From positions 1-64,000 of the forward strand of contig JAPYMA010002755.1 of assembly GCA_035041965.1 (NCBI GenBank): a stretch of DNA of 64,000 bases, written 5' to 3'. This document shows, in pieces, positions 63,294 through 64,000 of this stretch (within the stretch, counting starts at the first letter, position 1; every line of letters starts with the position of its first letter). The notes below the pieces were generated by a model, which was not told where the DNA came from, searched no databases, and was given only the letters and a program-made list of their open reading frames with translations. The stretch is from Anisakis pegreffii. Lineage: Eukaryota; Nematoda; Chromadorea; Rhabditida; Anisakidae. A program made the position numbers and the translations under genes.

Positions 63294-64000
63294 TCAAATG
63301 AAACCAAGCTCCTGAAACCATATGGCAACGAACAAGCAAATCATTATGAACAGTGGAATTCCAACTGCAGCTGCGATCACCACACCCATTGGTACTGAAA
63401 GCAATTCGAGTTCATTATGACAAATATTGCAAAAAAAAACGAACATCTGCAAAAGATTCACTGATCAACCTGACTCAAAGAGCATTTCGTAGTCATATAA
63501 AGACCAAATTTTACAGCAACTAAACAACATCGTAAATATTTGTCATACAGATGAAGCTTTGAATGTTTAATTTTTTTTAAATTGCCTGAAATTACTGAAA
63601 CATTCAAAGCTTGCTGGGGGCGATTCGCAAGCGAAGGGAGATTTAAAAAGTGAACGGAATAGTTGTAAACATGGAGTATTTGAAAAGTTTACGAATATGC
63701 ATAAGATTTTGTTTTGCAAAGGAGAAAATAACAATCATGTATAAATTTTACTTCTCTTCTTGGGTCGTCTTTGAAAAGTGCATTCCGTGATCAGCCTTGG
63801 TACCTCATTTTCGGGTATGACCGCATTTGTATAACTGATCTAAAACAAAACGCACAGTTCATCTTTTTCTCCAGCATGATTGCAGCATTACATTCACTGA
63901 CCAGTCTGCTTGACCTTACTTCTTTAGAACAGTGTGTAATCAATACCTGTGTGTATGTGACCGGTTGCATTCCTTGTGTCTGAACGTCGTATATCCTTTT
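63294..64000 (-). CDS. 3' end of an unidentified single-span membrane protein (partial)
   Basis: On the minus strand an acceptor CTTTCAG at 63395-63401 is followed by an exon (63394-63294). It encodes a strongly hydrophobic segment GVVIAAAVGIPLFIMICLF and ends QELGFI and a stop, which looks like a C-terminal membrane anchor. Further right, two short frames bounded by good splice sites may be upstream exons: DVQTQGMQPVTYTQ ending at a CAG/GTATTG donor near 63950, and ISYTNAVIPENE near 63805-63840. The joining phases do not all fit, so the model is tentative. The gene would continue past the window. I do not recognise the family. Confidence 0.35.

Noticed and set aside
63120..63393. Longer open frame overlapping the hydrophobic terminal exon at the right edge
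   Set aside because: It joins a trial upstream exon in phase but has no membrane-anchor or family character; the shorter hydrophobic frame is the better candidate.

Overview
The window is eukaryotic, and the evidence points to a nematode. Its genes are compact and intron-rich (many introns of 50-300 bp, GT...TTTCAG/TTTTAG boundaries) in an AT-rich background. Splice acceptors sit only 4-14 nt upstream of several start codons, as expected if a spliced leader is added. The deduced proteins match animal families. A more exact placement (for example a parasitic clade III worm) would be a guess. Exon models were assembled by hand by matching conserved protein segments and checking that splice phases agree. 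Most internal boundaries should be within a base or two; first exons are the least certain.

Layout from left to right: (1) 1-8200 holds no recognised gene. It has a 304-bp satellite array at the window edge (1-1090), a small inverted-repeat element, a GC-rich 475-bp inverted-repeat transposon and a duplicated 245-bp sequence around it. (2) 8203-14228 is a divergent pair: tRNA-dihydrouridine synthase DUS1L (minus) and cytochrome c1 (plus). (3) 16232-20152 is a head-to-head pair whose start codons share one CCATGG palindrome: ABHD18-type hydrolase (minus) and a Maf/ASMTL-type nucleotide pyrophosphatase (plus). (4) 22370-28897 (minus) is an MSK-type tandem kinase with a dead mariner/Tc1-like element in its first intron. 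(5) 32610-34086 (plus) is a TLCD1/2-like TLC-domain membrane protein. (6) 36206-37173 (minus) is cytochrome c oxidase subunit 5B. (7) 38270-40190 holds two inverted-repeat elements, one a hAT MITE with a perfect 8-bp target duplication. (8) 40941-44982 (plus) is the cytochrome b5/b5-reductase fusion CYB5R4. (9) 46397-57646 (plus) is the inositol pyrophosphate kinase PPIP5K, with a 1.84-kb hAT element in a late intron. (10) 58973-60714 (minus) is proteasome subunit alpha-7. (11) 61284-62335 is a repeat cluster with two related MITEs. (12) The right edge probably holds the last exon or exons of an unidentified minus-strand membrane protein.

The genes are housekeeping genes and do not form one pathway. 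Several act in or near mitochondria or in redox and lipid biology (CYC1, COX5B, CYB5R4, TLCD-like, ABHD18); others act in signalling (MSK, PPIP5K), tRNA modification (DUS1L), nucleotide sanitation (Maf) and protein turnover (alpha-7). Gene spacing and mixed orientation argue against a classic nematode operon. I found no defence system, CRISPR array or unknown gene cassette. The unusual content is in the shared start-codon palindrome and the transposon landscape.
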